A stretch of DNA of 64,000 nt from Chloroflexota bacterium (lineage in GTDB: Bacteria > Chloroflexota > Anaerolineae > Anaerolineales > Anaerolineaceae). Position 1 is the stretch's first letter. Every line of letters starts with the position of its first letter. The notes beneath the pieces were generated by a model. The model ran no database searches, was not told the DNA's origin, and saw only the letters and a list, made by a program, of their open reading frames with translations. This document shows positions 55,915 through 64,000 of this stretch, one piece after another. The stretch covers positions 1-64,000 of the forward strand of contig JAAZNC010000010.1 of the NCBI GenBank assembly GCA_012798455.1, in the 5' to 3' direction. Both the position numbers and the translations under genes were made by a program.

Positions 55915-56874
55915 TTATTCGGGGATTCCGTTAAAGATCATATCGATCGTATCCAAGATGTTTTCATCCAGTTTTTCTATCAGTGCAGCTGCATCCAGGT
56001 TGTCATCCAGTTGCTCCGTTTTGCTGGCACCTGTGATGACAGAGCTGACTTCTTTGCGACGCAGCACCCAGGCAATTGCCAATTGCGCCGCCGTAACACC
56101 CAGATCCTCCGCGATCTTCACGAATTCGCGTACTTTTGCAATATTCTCAGCAGTGATTTGATCACGCAGCCAGCCCATATTATCCATGGATGCACGACTT
56201 CCTTTTGGCAAACCATTATTATATTTGCCAGTCAGGATGCCATTTTTCAACGGACTGAAGGTAGTTAACCCTAATCCATACTGGCGCGTTAACGGTTCGA
56301 GATCTTCTTCAACATTGGTCCTGTTCAGCAAGTTATACTGCGGCTGCTCCATAGACGGACCGATCAGGCCGGTGCGGGTAGCATATTCAATGGCTTGTGT
56401 GATGTGAACCGCCTTCCATTCCGAGGTTCCCCAGTACAGGATCTTTCCACTTCGTACTAACATATCCATAGTCTGAACTACTTCTTCGATGGTTGTATCG
56501 GGATCATAACGGTGGCAAAAATACAGATCCACATAATCCAACTGTAAGCGCTTCAAAGTCACATCAATGGATTCGACGATATGTTTGCGTGATAAACCCT
56601 TTCCGTTTACTCCTTCGAAGGTTGGCCAAAAGACCTTGCTGGAAATGATCAATGGTTCACGGGGCAGATCTTTGATTGCTTTTCCCAATACCGTTTCGGC
56701 TTTTCCGCCGGCATAGACATCCGCGCAGTCAAAAAAGTTGACACCTTTTTCATACGCAGCTTGTACCATATCGATAGCAATTTGCTCTTGAATTTGATCG
56801 CCAAAAGTGATCCACGATCCAAGGGATATTTCGCTGACTTTTATGCCAGTTTTACCCAATCTTCTGTAATGCAT
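55915..56874 (-). CDS. Aldo-keto reductase (Kv-beta/AKR6-like)
   Basis: A 319-residue NADPH-dependent reductase. The catalytic tetrad is D49, Y54, K80 and H121 (FDCADVYAGG, ISSKVF, FCHRYD). A GTSEW segment and the late VITGASKTEQL cofactor site fit the potassium-channel beta/YghZ-like group. A GAGAAAG site precedes the ATG. It lies 14 nt after lysine aminomutase on the same strand and is probably co-transcribed. The substrate is unknown. Confidence 0.88.
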   Translation of the reverse strand: MHYRRLGKTGIKVSEISLGSWITFGDQIQEQIAIDMVQAAYEKGVNFFDCADVYAGGKAETVLGKAIKDLPREPLIISSKVFWPTFEGVNGKGLSRKHIVESIDVTLKRLQLDYVDLYFCHRYDPDTTIEEVVQTMDMLVRSGKILYWGTSEWKAVHITQAIEYATRTGLIGPSMEQPQYNLLNRTNVEEDLEPLTRQYGLGLTTFSPLKNGILTGKYNNGLPKGSRASMDNMGWLRDQITAENIAKVREFVKIAEDLGVTAAQLAIAWVLRRKEVSSVITGASKTEQLDDNLDAAALIEKLDENILDTIDMIFNGIPE

Positions 56875-56888
56875 TTCTTTCTCCTTTT

Positions 56889-58229
56889 TTATTTTTCATC
56901 CTCAGTGTCGCCAATGCCTAAAGGTTTCCACTTATTCGTATTTTCGCGCAGACGGTGTTGTGCCCCGCCTCGGAAGTGCACCCGGTCAAAACCTTCCGGT
57001 TTGATCGCCATATGCTCCCCTTCCAGCAACCCCAGCACTCCACTCTGTCCGGGTTCGATCGCTCTTTCTTTGCAATAATTACACTGGCTGGCATCATGTG
57101 GTTCGTATTGAATCGGCTCTTCATAAGTGGTGATAAATCCTTCATAATTACGCAATATCACCTTGTGGTCCGAGGCACTGATCATATAATTGGGCATTAC
57201 CGGTATCTTTCCGCCTCCGCCCGGAGCATCCACCACATAGGTGGGTACTGCAAAACCGGATGTGTGTCCACGCAATCCCTCGATGATCTCGATCCCTTTA
57301 GCGATCGGTGTACGAAAATGCCCTGCTCCCTCTACCAGATCGCACTGATATAGATAATAAGGGCGTACCCGGATTCGTACCAAAGATTGAACCAGGCTGC
57401 GCTGGATATTTACACAATCATTGACACCCCGTAACAACACCGATTGATTTCCCAAGGGTATTCCTGCATCACTCAGTTTATCGCATGCTTCGGCAAGTTC
57501 CGCTGAGATTTCATTAGGATGGTTGACATGAATATTCATCCATAAAGGATGGAATTGGCGCAGCATACTGGTCAGTTCTTCGGTAACACGCATAGGCATA
57601 AAGACCGGCACGCGGGAACCGATGCGAATGACCTCAATGTGAGGAATTCCTCGTAATCGAGTGAGCAATTCTTCCAATAACGTAGGTGCCAATACCAACG
57701 GATCACCGCCTGAAAGCAGCACATCACGAACCTGTGGCGTTGCTTTCAGGTAAGCGATCTGCTGTTCGAATTCCTCGCGCGAAAAAGTTGCACTTGGATC
57801 ACCTACGATCCTGCCACGGGTACAGTAACGACAATACGAAGCGCATTGTGTGGTAACCAGCATCAAAACCCGGTCGGGGTAACGATGTACTAAACCCGGG
57901 ACGGGGGAATGCATATCTTCTGCCAAGCTGTCTTCCATCATCCCCGTAAATGGCACAATCTCTGCCGCAGTGGGTACTACCTGCCGGCGCACCGGATCGT
58001 TCGGATCTTCTGGATTGATAAGAGACGCAAAATATGGGGTGATGTCAACACGAAATAGATGATCTGATAGCAATGCCTGCTTTTCGCTTTCAGTCAGAGG
58101 AAAAACTTTTTCAAAATCTTCTACCGTATTCAAACGATGGCTTAATTGCCAACGCCAATCATTCCATTTTTCATCTGGGATATCCTGATAAACCATCGCT
58201 CTTTTGGAGGGCAAACCGAGATCTTTCAT
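56889..58229 (-). CDS. kamA: Lysine 2,3-aminomutase (radical SAM, KamA)
   Basis: KamA turns L-lysine into beta-lysine using SAM, a 4Fe-4S cluster and PLP. The cluster cysteines are C129, C133 and C136 (CASYCRYC). The PLP-lysine region VVDAPGGGGKIP and the substrate aspartates in QCDLVEGAG and VVDA are present. A C-terminal extension with CNYC may bind zinc, as in clostridial KamA. The 446-residue length fits KamA, not the shorter EpmB. I start at 58229 because AAGGAG lies inside the preceding frame. No beta-lysine acetyltransferase is adjacent. Confidence 0.92.
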   Translation of the reverse strand: MKDLGLPSKRAMVYQDIPDEKWNDWRWQLSHRLNTVEDFEKVFPLTESEKQALLSDHLFRVDITPYFASLINPEDPNDPVRRQVVPTAAEIVPFTGMMEDSLAEDMHSPVPGLVHRYPDRVLMLVTTQCASYCRYCTRGRIVGDPSATFSREEFEQQIAYLKATPQVRDVLLSGGDPLVLAPTLLEELLTRLRGIPHIEVIRIGSRVPVFMPMRVTEELTSMLRQFHPLWMNIHVNHPNEISAELAEACDKLSDAGIPLGNQSVLLRGVNDCVNIQRSLVQSLVRIRVRPYYLYQCDLVEGAGHFRTPIAKGIEIIEGLRGHTSGFAVPTYVVDAPGGGGKIPVMPNYMISASDHKVILRNYEGFITTYEEPIQYEPHDASQCNYCKERAIEPGQSGVLGLLEGEHMAIKPEGFDRVHFRGGAQHRLRENTNKWKPLGIGDTEDEK

Positions 58230-58265
58230 TAGGAAAAGCTCCTTCATAATGCAGTGTATACCATC

Positions 58266-58293
58266 ATTGTATTGCTTAATACTAACCCGTCAA
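58266..58293 (-). promoter_or_regulatory. kamA promoter
   Basis: On the minus strand TTGACG (58293 to 58288), a 16-nt spacer and TACAAT (58271 to 58266). The start point would be near 58259. Confidence 0.75.
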
Positions 58294-58358
58294 CGAAATT
58301 AATCCTCATCCACTGTATTAATAATTCATAAGAAAATCAAACGAACCTATTTGGATTC

Positions 58359-58387
58359 TTGACGCTTAATTTTCAGCATGGTATCAT
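58359..58387 (+). promoter_or_regulatory. hrcA-dnaK operon promoter
   Basis: TTGACG at 58359-58364, a 17-nt spacer and TATCAT at 58382-58387. The start point would be near 58394, just before the CIRCE element, so a bound repressor would block early elongation or initiation. Confidence 0.85.
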
Positions 58388-58400
58388 CATTAACATGTTT

Positions 58401-58427
58401 TTAGCACTCTAGCATCGAGAGTGCTAA
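58401..58427 (+). promoter_or_regulatory. CIRCE operator for HrcA
   Basis: TTAGCACTC (58401-58409), a 9-nt spacer and GAGTGCTAA (58419-58427) match the CIRCE consensus exactly. It lies between the promoter and hrcA, the gene for its own repressor. Confidence 0.98.
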
Positions 58428-58440
58428 ATTAATAAAAACC

Positions 58441-59469
58441 ATGGAAAAGTTAACAAACCGCCAACAGAGAATATTGTCGTTGATTATTCATGAGCATATC
58501 CGTTCAGCTGAACCGGTCGGCTCAAATCGATTAGTCAGCGATTATAACCTCGATCTTAGTTCCGCTACGGTACGTAATGAAATGGCATTTCTAACCGACA
58601 CCGGATTTTTACGCCAGCCGCATACCTCCGCAGGACGAGTACCGACCGAGGAAGGTTATCGTTATTTCGTTGGTAATTTGATGAGAAATACAACCCTGCC
58701 GGAAGATGCTCGTCGTACCATCAGCCATCAGTTCTATCAATCACGCAACGATATTTCAAACTGGATGCATTTGGCTGCTTCCATTCTGGCGAATCAATCC
58801 AAATCTGCTTCTCTGGTCACTTCTCCCCATCCCGAACAAGTGCGCTTTAAGCACCTGGAATTGATTGCCACGCATAGTACACAAATTTTGGCGGTACTGG
58901 TATTGGAAGGCGGAGAGATCCACCAGAGCGTTATGTCCACCGATGTGCCGGTCACGCAGGAAGAGCTCTCTACTATTTCAAACCGGATGAGTGCACTCTT
59001 CCAGGCTAAAAATCATACTGAAATCAAACTGCTTACAAACCAGTATAGTGATCTCGAGAAGAATATTCTGGAATGGCTTACCACAGAGATGAAGCAAACC
59101 GAAGAATTGACTGCTGGAGAGGTCATCTTGGATGGCTTGACCAATGTGCTCTCCGAACCCGAATTTATGGAATCGGATGAAGCTCGCCGTGCTTTAAAAC
59201 TGATTGAAGAACGCACTTTGCTACAGGAACTGATCACCCGCTCGATGATGAAAGACCAAACCAATGGAGTACAGGTCTTGATCGGTGGTGAGGGCACCTG
59301 GGATGAATTTAAACAGATGTCAATCATCCTGGCCAAATATGGTTTGCCAGGAGTCGCAACTGGCACACTGGGAGTATTTGGTCCCATTCGCATGTCATAT
59401 GGGCATTCCATTTCCATCGTGCGTTTCTTATCAAGCCTGATGTCAGATTTTATCGCAGAGCAGTGGTAA
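58441..59469 (+). CDS. hrcA: Heat-inducible transcription repressor HrcA
   Basis: HrcA binds CIRCE and represses heat-shock genes. The 342-residue protein has an N-terminal winged helix (about 1-75, ATVRNEMAFLTDTGFLRQPHTSAGR). A GAF-like middle region and the C-terminal GPIRMSYGHSISIVRFLSS segment follow. It is the first gene of hrcA-grpE-dnaK-dnaJ and is autoregulated through the operator 14 nt upstream. The start codon has no strong Shine-Dalgarno. Confidence 0.96.
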   Translation: MEKLTNRQQRILSLIIHEHIRSAEPVGSNRLVSDYNLDLSSATVRNEMAFLTDTGFLRQPHTSAGRVPTEEGYRYFVGNLMRNTTLPEDARRTISHQFYQSRNDISNWMHLAASILANQSKSASLVTSPHPEQVRFKHLELIATHSTQILAVLVLEGGEIHQSVMSTDVPVTQEELSTISNRMSALFQAKNHTEIKLLTNQYSDLEKNILEWLTTEMKQTEELTAGEVILDGLTNVLSEPEFMESDEARRALKLIEERTLLQELITRSMMKDQTNGVQVLIGGEGTWDEFKQMSIILAKYGLPGVATGTLGVFGPIRMSYGHSISIVRFLSSLMSDFIAEQW

Positions 59470-59491
59470 TCTGGAAAATAAGGATCTAGAT

Positions 59492-60097
59492 ATGGCAGAA
59501 GAAAAAGAAAAAAACATCAAAGAAAAAAACGCAAAAATTCAGGAGAAAGAAGCGACCAAAGAAAAAGAAAGTTCTTCAAATTCAGATTCTCCTACAGTAG
59601 AACAAGAAGAGATGGTCACCATCCCCCTGAAGAGTATGGAAGAACAACTTAAAGAAATAGATGATCTGAAAGACAAGGTTAAATCTTACTCCGACGGCTG
59701 GCAACGGGAACGGGCAGATTTTGATAATTACCGTAAACGCATATTGCGCGATCGGGATCAAGAAAAACAAAATATTACCGTCGATATCCTGAAGAAATAT
59801 TTGGATATCTATGATGACCTGGACCTGGCGATGAAAAATGCACCACAATCGGAAGTGGTCAAACAATGGAAAGATGGTATCGCAATGATCTTGAAAAAGA
59901 TGCACAAGATACTTGAGGCTGAAGGTATTGAACCCATCAGTGCAGATATGAAGTTTTTTGATCCGCAGTATCACGAAGCCATCTCACACGAAGATAATCC
60001 GGATTTCGAAAGTGGGCAGATCATCGAGGTCATCAAAAAAGGATATCAAATAGAAAATCGTGTAATCAGACCAGCACTGGTTAGAGTAGCAAAATAG
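59492..60097 (+). CDS. grpE: Nucleotide exchange factor GrpE
   Basis: GrpE releases ADP from DnaK. The 201-residue protein starts with a Lys/Glu-rich disordered tail (about 1-45). It continues with the long dimer coiled coil (about 50-100, [11 protein letters not shown]) and ends in a small beta domain ([19 protein letters not shown]). It lies between hrcA and dnaK with short gaps (22 and 10 nt). Confidence 0.96.
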   Translation: MAEEKEKNIKEKNAKIQEKEATKEKESSSNSDSPTVEQEEMVTIPLKSMEEQLKEIDDLKDKVKSYSDGWQRERADFDNYRKRILRDRDQEKQNITVDILKKYLDIYDDLDLAMKNAPQSEVVKQWKDGIAMILKKMHKILEAEGIEPISADMKFFDPQYHEAISHEDNPDFESGQIIEVIKKGYQIENRVIRPALVRVAK

Positions 60098-60107
60098 GAG
60101 GCTCCCA

Positions 60108-62030
60108 ATGGGAAAAATTATTGGAATTGATCTTGGAACAACAAACTCAGTAGTAGCCGTTATGTCAGGTGGCGAACCGATCGTCATCCCGACCGCAGAA
60201 GGAGAGCGTTTATGCCCTTCTGTTGTGGCGATCAATAAAAATGGAGAAAGGATCGTTGGTCGCACTGCTCGTAATCAGGCAGTTGTCAACCCCGAAAACA
60301 CTATTTTCTCTATCAAGCGTTTTATGGGGCGCAAATATGATGATCCTGAAGTTCAGCGCACCATTAAAAAAGTACCTTACAAAGTGACCAAAGCTCCTAA
60401 TGGAGACGTGCGCGTTGAGATGGGCGGCAAAGAATATTCTCCACCGGAGATCTCTGCCATGATCCTCGCCAAATTGAAAAAGGATGCCGAAACATACCTC
60501 GGTGAAACGGTCACACAGGCTGTCATCACCGTCCCGGCATATTTTAACGATGCCCAGCGCAATGCCACTAAAGATGCCGGCAAGATTGCAGGACTTGATG
60601 TGCTGCGCATTATCAACGAACCAACCGCATCTTCGCTTGCCTATGGTCTAGACAAGAAAAAGAACGAAGTGATTGCCGTTTATGACCTTGGTGGCGGTAC
60701 ATTCGATATTTCCATTCTGGATGTTGGTGAAGGAGTGTTCCAGGTTCGTTCCACCAACGGCGATACCTTTTTGGGTGGTGACGATTTTGACCAGGTTATC
60801 ATGGAATATCTGATCGGTGAATTCAAGCGTGATCAGGGTATTGACCTGCAAAACGATCGCCAGGCTCTGCAACGCTTGAAAGAAGCCAGCGAAAAAGCCA
60901 AGATTGAACTTTCCACTGTGATGGAAACCGAAATCAATCTGCCTTATATCACCGCAGACGCGAATGGTCCTAAACACCTGCTCATTCGTTTAAGTCGCGC
61001 CAAATTAGACCAGCTCACCAACGACCTGGTAGAACGCACCATTCCGCCGGTCGAAAAAGCCTTACAAGACGCTTCCTTAAAACCTGGTGAGGTGAACGAA
61101 GTCGTCATGGTTGGCGGTATGACAAGAATGCCGGCAGTACGTGAGATTGTCAAACAGAAGTTCGGCAAAGAATCGCATAAAGGGGTTAATCCGGATGAGG
61201 TTGTTGCTATTGGTGCCGCCATTCAAGCCGGTGTGTTAGGTGGCGATGTGAAAGACATCCTGCTTCTGGATGTCACTCCGCTCACCCTTTCGGTTGAAAC
61301 ATTGGGTGGCGTTTCCACTCCGTTGATCGAACGCAATACCACCATACCTACCCGCAAGAGCCAGATCTTCTCAACTGCATCAGATAACCAGACCCAGGTT
61401 CAGATCCATGTCACCCAGGGTGAACGCCCCATGGCATCTGATAATAAATCTCTTGGTCAATTTATTTTGGATGGCATTCCTCCCGCTCCGCGTGGCATTC
61501 CTCAAATCGAAGTCACCTTCGATATTGATGCCAATGGTATCTTGAATGTAACGGCAGCCGACAAAGCTACCGGGCGCAGTCAGAAGATCACCATCACCGC
61601 CTCTTCAGGTCTTTCGAAAGAAGAGATTGAACATATGAAGAAAGAAGCTGAATCATTCGCCGAGCAGGATAACAAGCGCAAAGAACTGATTGAGGTACGC
61701 AATATAGCAGACAATACCATCTATACCACTGAAAAAACTCTGCGCGATGGCGGTGACAAAATAGCAGCCGATGCAAAAAAGGAAGCGGAAGAAGCCATTA
61801 ACAAACTCCGCAAGACCATGGAAACAGAGAATGTAGAAGATATTCGCAAAGAAACCGAAGCGCTGGGACAAATTTTACAGAAGATTGGCGCCAGCATGTA
61901 TCAACAACCCGGATCCCAACCCGGTGATGCTGGTACGGCAGAGGCTGGTCCATCATCAGATAACGGGCAGAATCCCAATAAACCCGACGATGGGGAAGAT
62001 GTAGTCGATGGCGAATTCAAGAATATATAG
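60108..62030 (+). CDS. dnaK: Chaperone DnaK (Hsp70)
   Basis: The main cytoplasmic Hsp70. The 640-residue protein has the ATPase domain (about 1-380, [23 protein letters not shown]). A short hydrophobic linker follows ([13 protein letters not shown]), then the substrate-binding sandwich (about 390-505) and a helical lid. It ends [10 protein letters not shown], close to the usual C-terminal motif. AGGAGG precedes the start. Confidence 0.98.
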   Translation: MGKIIGIDLGTTNSVVAVMSGGEPIVIPTAEGERLCPSVVAINKNGERIVGRTARNQAVVNPENTIFSIKRFMGRKYDDPEVQRTIKKVPYKVTKAPNGDVRVEMGGKEYSPPEISAMILAKLKKDAETYLGETVTQAVITVPAYFNDAQRNATKDAGKIAGLDVLRIINEPTASSLAYGLDKKKNEVIAVYDLGGGTFDISILDVGEGVFQVRSTNGDTFLGGDDFDQVIMEYLIGEFKRDQGIDLQNDRQALQRLKEASEKAKIELSTVMETEINLPYITADANGPKHLLIRLSRAKLDQLTNDLVERTIPPVEKALQDASLKPGEVNEVVMVGGMTRMPAVREIVKQKFGKESHKGVNPDEVVAIGAAIQAGVLGGDVKDILLLDVTPLTLSVETLGGVSTPLIERNTTIPTRKSQIFSTASDNQTQVQIHVTQGERPMASDNKSLGQFILDGIPPAPRGIPQIEVTFDIDANGILNVTAADKATGRSQKITITASSGLSKEEIEHMKKEAESFAEQDNKRKELIEVRNIADNTIYTTEKTLRDGGDKIAADAKKEAEEAINKLRKTMETENVEDIRKETEALGQILQKIGASMYQQPGSQPGDAGTAEAGPSSDNGQNPNKPDDGEDVVDGEFKNI

Positions 62031-62054
62031 GTTCTAGAATTCAAGTACAATAAT

Positions 62055-62090
62055 AGCGTTTTGGGATCCGGTGACCCCAAAACGCTTTTT
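62055..62090 (+). terminator. Intrinsic terminator between dnaK and dnaJ
   Basis: AGCGTTTTGGG (62055-62065) pairs exactly with CCCAAAACGCT (62076-62086), followed by a T-run to 62090. It would lower dnaJ and prmA expression relative to dnaK. Confidence 0.9.
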
Positions 62091-62112
62091 CATAATCAAC
62101 ACGGATCATTTT

Positions 62113-63240
62113 ATGGCAGAAAAAAGAGATTATTACGAAATCTTAGGCGTATCAAAAACCGCATCATCGGATGAGATCAAATCGGCATTCAGGAACCTTG
62201 CCCGGCAGTATCATCCTGATGTCAATCCAGATCTTGATGCCGAGGAAAAATTCAAAGAGATCAACGAGGCATTTGCGGTCTTAAATGATCCAGAAAAACG
62301 TGCTGCCTACGATCGTTACGGTCATGCCGGCGTCAGCGGTAATGGCGTTCCCCCGTGGGGAGATTTCAATAATTTTGATCCTTTCGAGATTTTCGAGCAA
62401 TTCTTCGGATTCGGTGGGATGGGCAGCAGCTCCCGCCGGCGTAATTCACCCCGTAAAGGGCAAGATATCGGTCTCACCCTGACTCTCGATTTCGCTGAAG
62501 CCTTCACCGGGGTCGACAAAGAAGTTTCCATCACCAGAGAAGAATATTGCCAGGTCTGTAAAGGAACCGGATCCGAACCGGGAACCAGCACCAAAACCTG
62601 CACTACCTGCGGTGGTCATGGAGAAGTTCGCCAGGTTCGCAATACTCTGCTGGGGTCAATGGTGCAGGTGACCACCTGCCCAACCTGCGGTGGAAGTGGC
62701 AAGGTCATCGAACAAGCCTGCCATGCTTGCCGAGGTCATGGCTACGAAACCCGCACCATAAAAAAGACCGTGCCCATTCCAGCTGGCGTAGACACCGGCA
62801 CGCAGATCCGCCTGACCGGAGAAGGGCAGCCTGGCAGCAATGGCGGTCCTCGCGGAAATCTCTACCTAAAGATCAATGTGCGCCCCCATCAATACTTCCG
62901 GCGCAAGGAATTTGATATCTTGCTTGACCTGAACATCAACGTCTCTCAGGCTGCCTTGGGAGCCGATATCATGGTTCCAACCATGCAGGGGGAGACCAAA
63001 TTATCCATCCCGGCAGGAACGCAATCTGGAAAGATCTTCCGTTTGCGCGGAAAAGGATTTCCCCACGTTCATTCCAGCAACGCCGGCGACCAGTTGGTGG
63101 TCATCGACATAGATATTCCTAAACGACTGACCAAAGAGCAACGAGAATTGTTTGAAAAGCTAGCCGATACCCTGGATAGTGAAGTACACCCACAGGAAAA
63201 AAGCTTCTTGGATAAATTAAAGGAGGTACTGGGTGGATAA
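62113..63240 (+). CDS. dnaJ: Chaperone DnaJ (Hsp40)
   Basis: DnaJ delivers clients to DnaK. The 375-residue protein has a J domain (about 4-70, YHPDVNPD), a Gly/Phe region with GFGGMGSS, and four CxxCxGxG zinc repeats starting CQVCKGTG. Two C-terminal beta domains complete it. ATG at 62113 (MAEKRDYY) is the family start; an upstream ATG at 62071 lies inside the terminator hairpin. The ribosome site is weak (GGATCA). The end overlaps prmA by 8 bp. Confidence 0.97.
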   Translation: MAEKRDYYEILGVSKTASSDEIKSAFRNLARQYHPDVNPDLDAEEKFKEINEAFAVLNDPEKRAAYDRYGHAGVSGNGVPPWGDFNNFDPFEIFEQFFGFGGMGSSSRRRNSPRKGQDIGLTLTLDFAEAFTGVDKEVSITREEYCQVCKGTGSEPGTSTKTCTTCGGHGEVRQVRNTLLGSMVQVTTCPTCGGSGKVIEQACHACRGHGYETRTIKKTVPIPAGVDTGTQIRLTGEGQPGSNGGPRGNLYLKINVRPHQYFRRKEFDILLDLNINVSQAALGADIMVPTMQGETKLSIPAGTQSGKIFRLRGKGFPHVHSSNAGDQLVVIDIDIPKRLTKEQRELFEKLADTLDSEVHPQEKSFLDKLKEVLGG

Positions 63241-64000
63241 ACATGGTTGGGTTGAGGTATCATTTTTGCTTCCAGGCGAACAGGCTGAATCCGTTGCCGA
63301 GATCCTCAACCGCTACGCCCATCAGGGGGTGGTCATTGAACGTGATATGCAATCTAACGATAAAAACCAGATGAAGGTTTTTGCTTATCTGACAGATGAC
63401 AACACCTTGGAACACAACAAGCTAGAGATCGAAAAGGCTATTTTTTATCTAGGAAAGATATTGCCCGTGCCTGCTCCAACCTACCGCCCAATTCGCGATC
63501 AAGATTGGATGGCAGCCTGGCGACAGTTCTACAAACCGGTCGATATTGGTCAAAAATTGTTTATCATCCCCGCCTGGTATGATGAAAAGAAGATAGCTGA
63601 TTCACGCATTCCCATCCGCATCAACCCCGGCATGGCATTTGGCACTGGCACCCATCCCACCACACAGCTTAGTTTGGAGCTACTCGAACGTTATCTACAG
63701 CCAGAACAAACCATGATTGATGTGGGGTGTGGGTCAGGCATTCTCTCTATCGCTGGAATTCTGCTTGGGGCGACCCATTCCATTGCAGTGGATGTAAGTC
63801 AAGCAGCCATACTCTCCACCCATGAGAATAACGCACTGAATAAGGTAAAAGACAAGATCGAAGTAGCGCAAGCATCTGTTGACGAGATCAAAGCAGGTAA
63901 ATTTTCATATCGAAAAGCGCCACTGGTAATTGCCAACATACTCCTCAAAATTCTAGAAGAACTATTTGATATTGGACTGGGTGATCTGGTGGACGACGAA
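63233..64000 (+). CDS. prmA: Ribosomal protein L11 methyltransferase (3' end beyond the window)
   Basis: PrmA trimethylates ribosomal protein L11. The 256 visible residues begin with GTG at 63233, after a strong AAGGAGG inside the end of dnaJ. The SAM-binding loop IDVGCGSGILS, the preceding NPGMAFGTGTHPTT motif and a late VIANILLKILEEL motif are present. The frame is still open at the window edge, so only the last part of the catalytic domain is missing. dnaJ-prmA is a common gene pair. Confidence 0.94.
   Translation, partial: MDKHGWVEVSFLLPGEQAESVAEILNRYAHQGVVIERDMQSNDKNQMKVFAYLTDDNTLEHNKLEIEKAIFYLGKILPVPAPTYRPIRDQDWMAAWRQFYKPVDIGQKLFIIPAWYDEKKIADSRIPIRINPGMAFGTGTHPTTQLSLELLERYLQPEQTMIDVGCGSGILSIAGILLGATHSIAVDVSQAAILSTHENNALNKVKDKIEVAQASVDEIKAGKFSYRKAPLVIANILLKILEELFDIGLGDLVDDE

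Overview
The window is a gene-dense bacterial chromosome segment of moderate G+C by eye. It carries about 52 protein genes, most of them housekeeping. No tRNA, rRNA, CRISPR array or phage block was seen. The only hint of a mobile element is an 18-codon fragment at the left edge. The gene set fits a Chloroflexota genome, most likely of Anaerolineae type: a Thermus-like V/A-type ATPase operon, a very long SecA, an M16 peptidase pair, a phenylalanine T-box leader, HrcA/CIRCE control, lipoproteins with membrane-anchored surface proteins, and no outer-membrane biogenesis genes. The lineage is inferred from these features and not proven.

Layout: 1-6079 holds a partial edge gene, greA, lysS and convergent dnaE. 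6183-12082 holds a SagB-like nitroreductase, murJ, a membrane coiled-coil protein, a J-domain protein coupled to an HtrA lipoprotein protease, a candidate 33-codon ORF beside a 14-bp inverted repeat, and a DNPH1-like nucleotide hydrolase. 12149-17878 holds uvrC, rplS, murI and hom-folK-folP. 17862-26295 (minus) is a nine-gene V-ATPase operon, transcribed in the order G/H-I-K-E-C-F-A-B-D. 26463-33350 holds lpdA, an unusually long secA and an S1-domain protein. 33453-42369 holds a membrane protein, a ferredoxin reductase-like flavoprotein, two M16 peptidases (one without its metal site), acpS, a phosphoesterase-like protein, a ParB-like protein, a 77-aa protein, and frr-uppS-cdsA.

42406-49226 holds a SIMPL lipoprotein, a PspC/toastrack membrane pair, cysK-cysE behind a structured leader, two tandem CAP-LysM surface proteins and surE. 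49432-51729 holds rpsB-tsf-pyrH. 51939-55857 is a phenylalanine T-box leader with pheS-pheT. 55915-58229 (minus) holds an aldo-keto reductase and lysine 2,3-aminomutase. 58359-64000 is a CIRCE-controlled hrcA-grpE-dnaK-dnaJ-prmA operon that runs off the right edge.

Regulation visible in the DNA includes several good sigma-70-type promoters, many intrinsic terminators (three of them inside apparent operons), the T-box and the CIRCE. Five genes have a -10 box only 6-8 nt before the start codon and lack a Shine-Dalgarno at that start, so they look leaderless. The most interesting unexplained element is the ~160-nt cysK leader, in which a 7-bp helix and a 9-bp helix cross each other like a riboswitch or attenuator. 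The second is the ~1,336-residue SecA with large extra segments.
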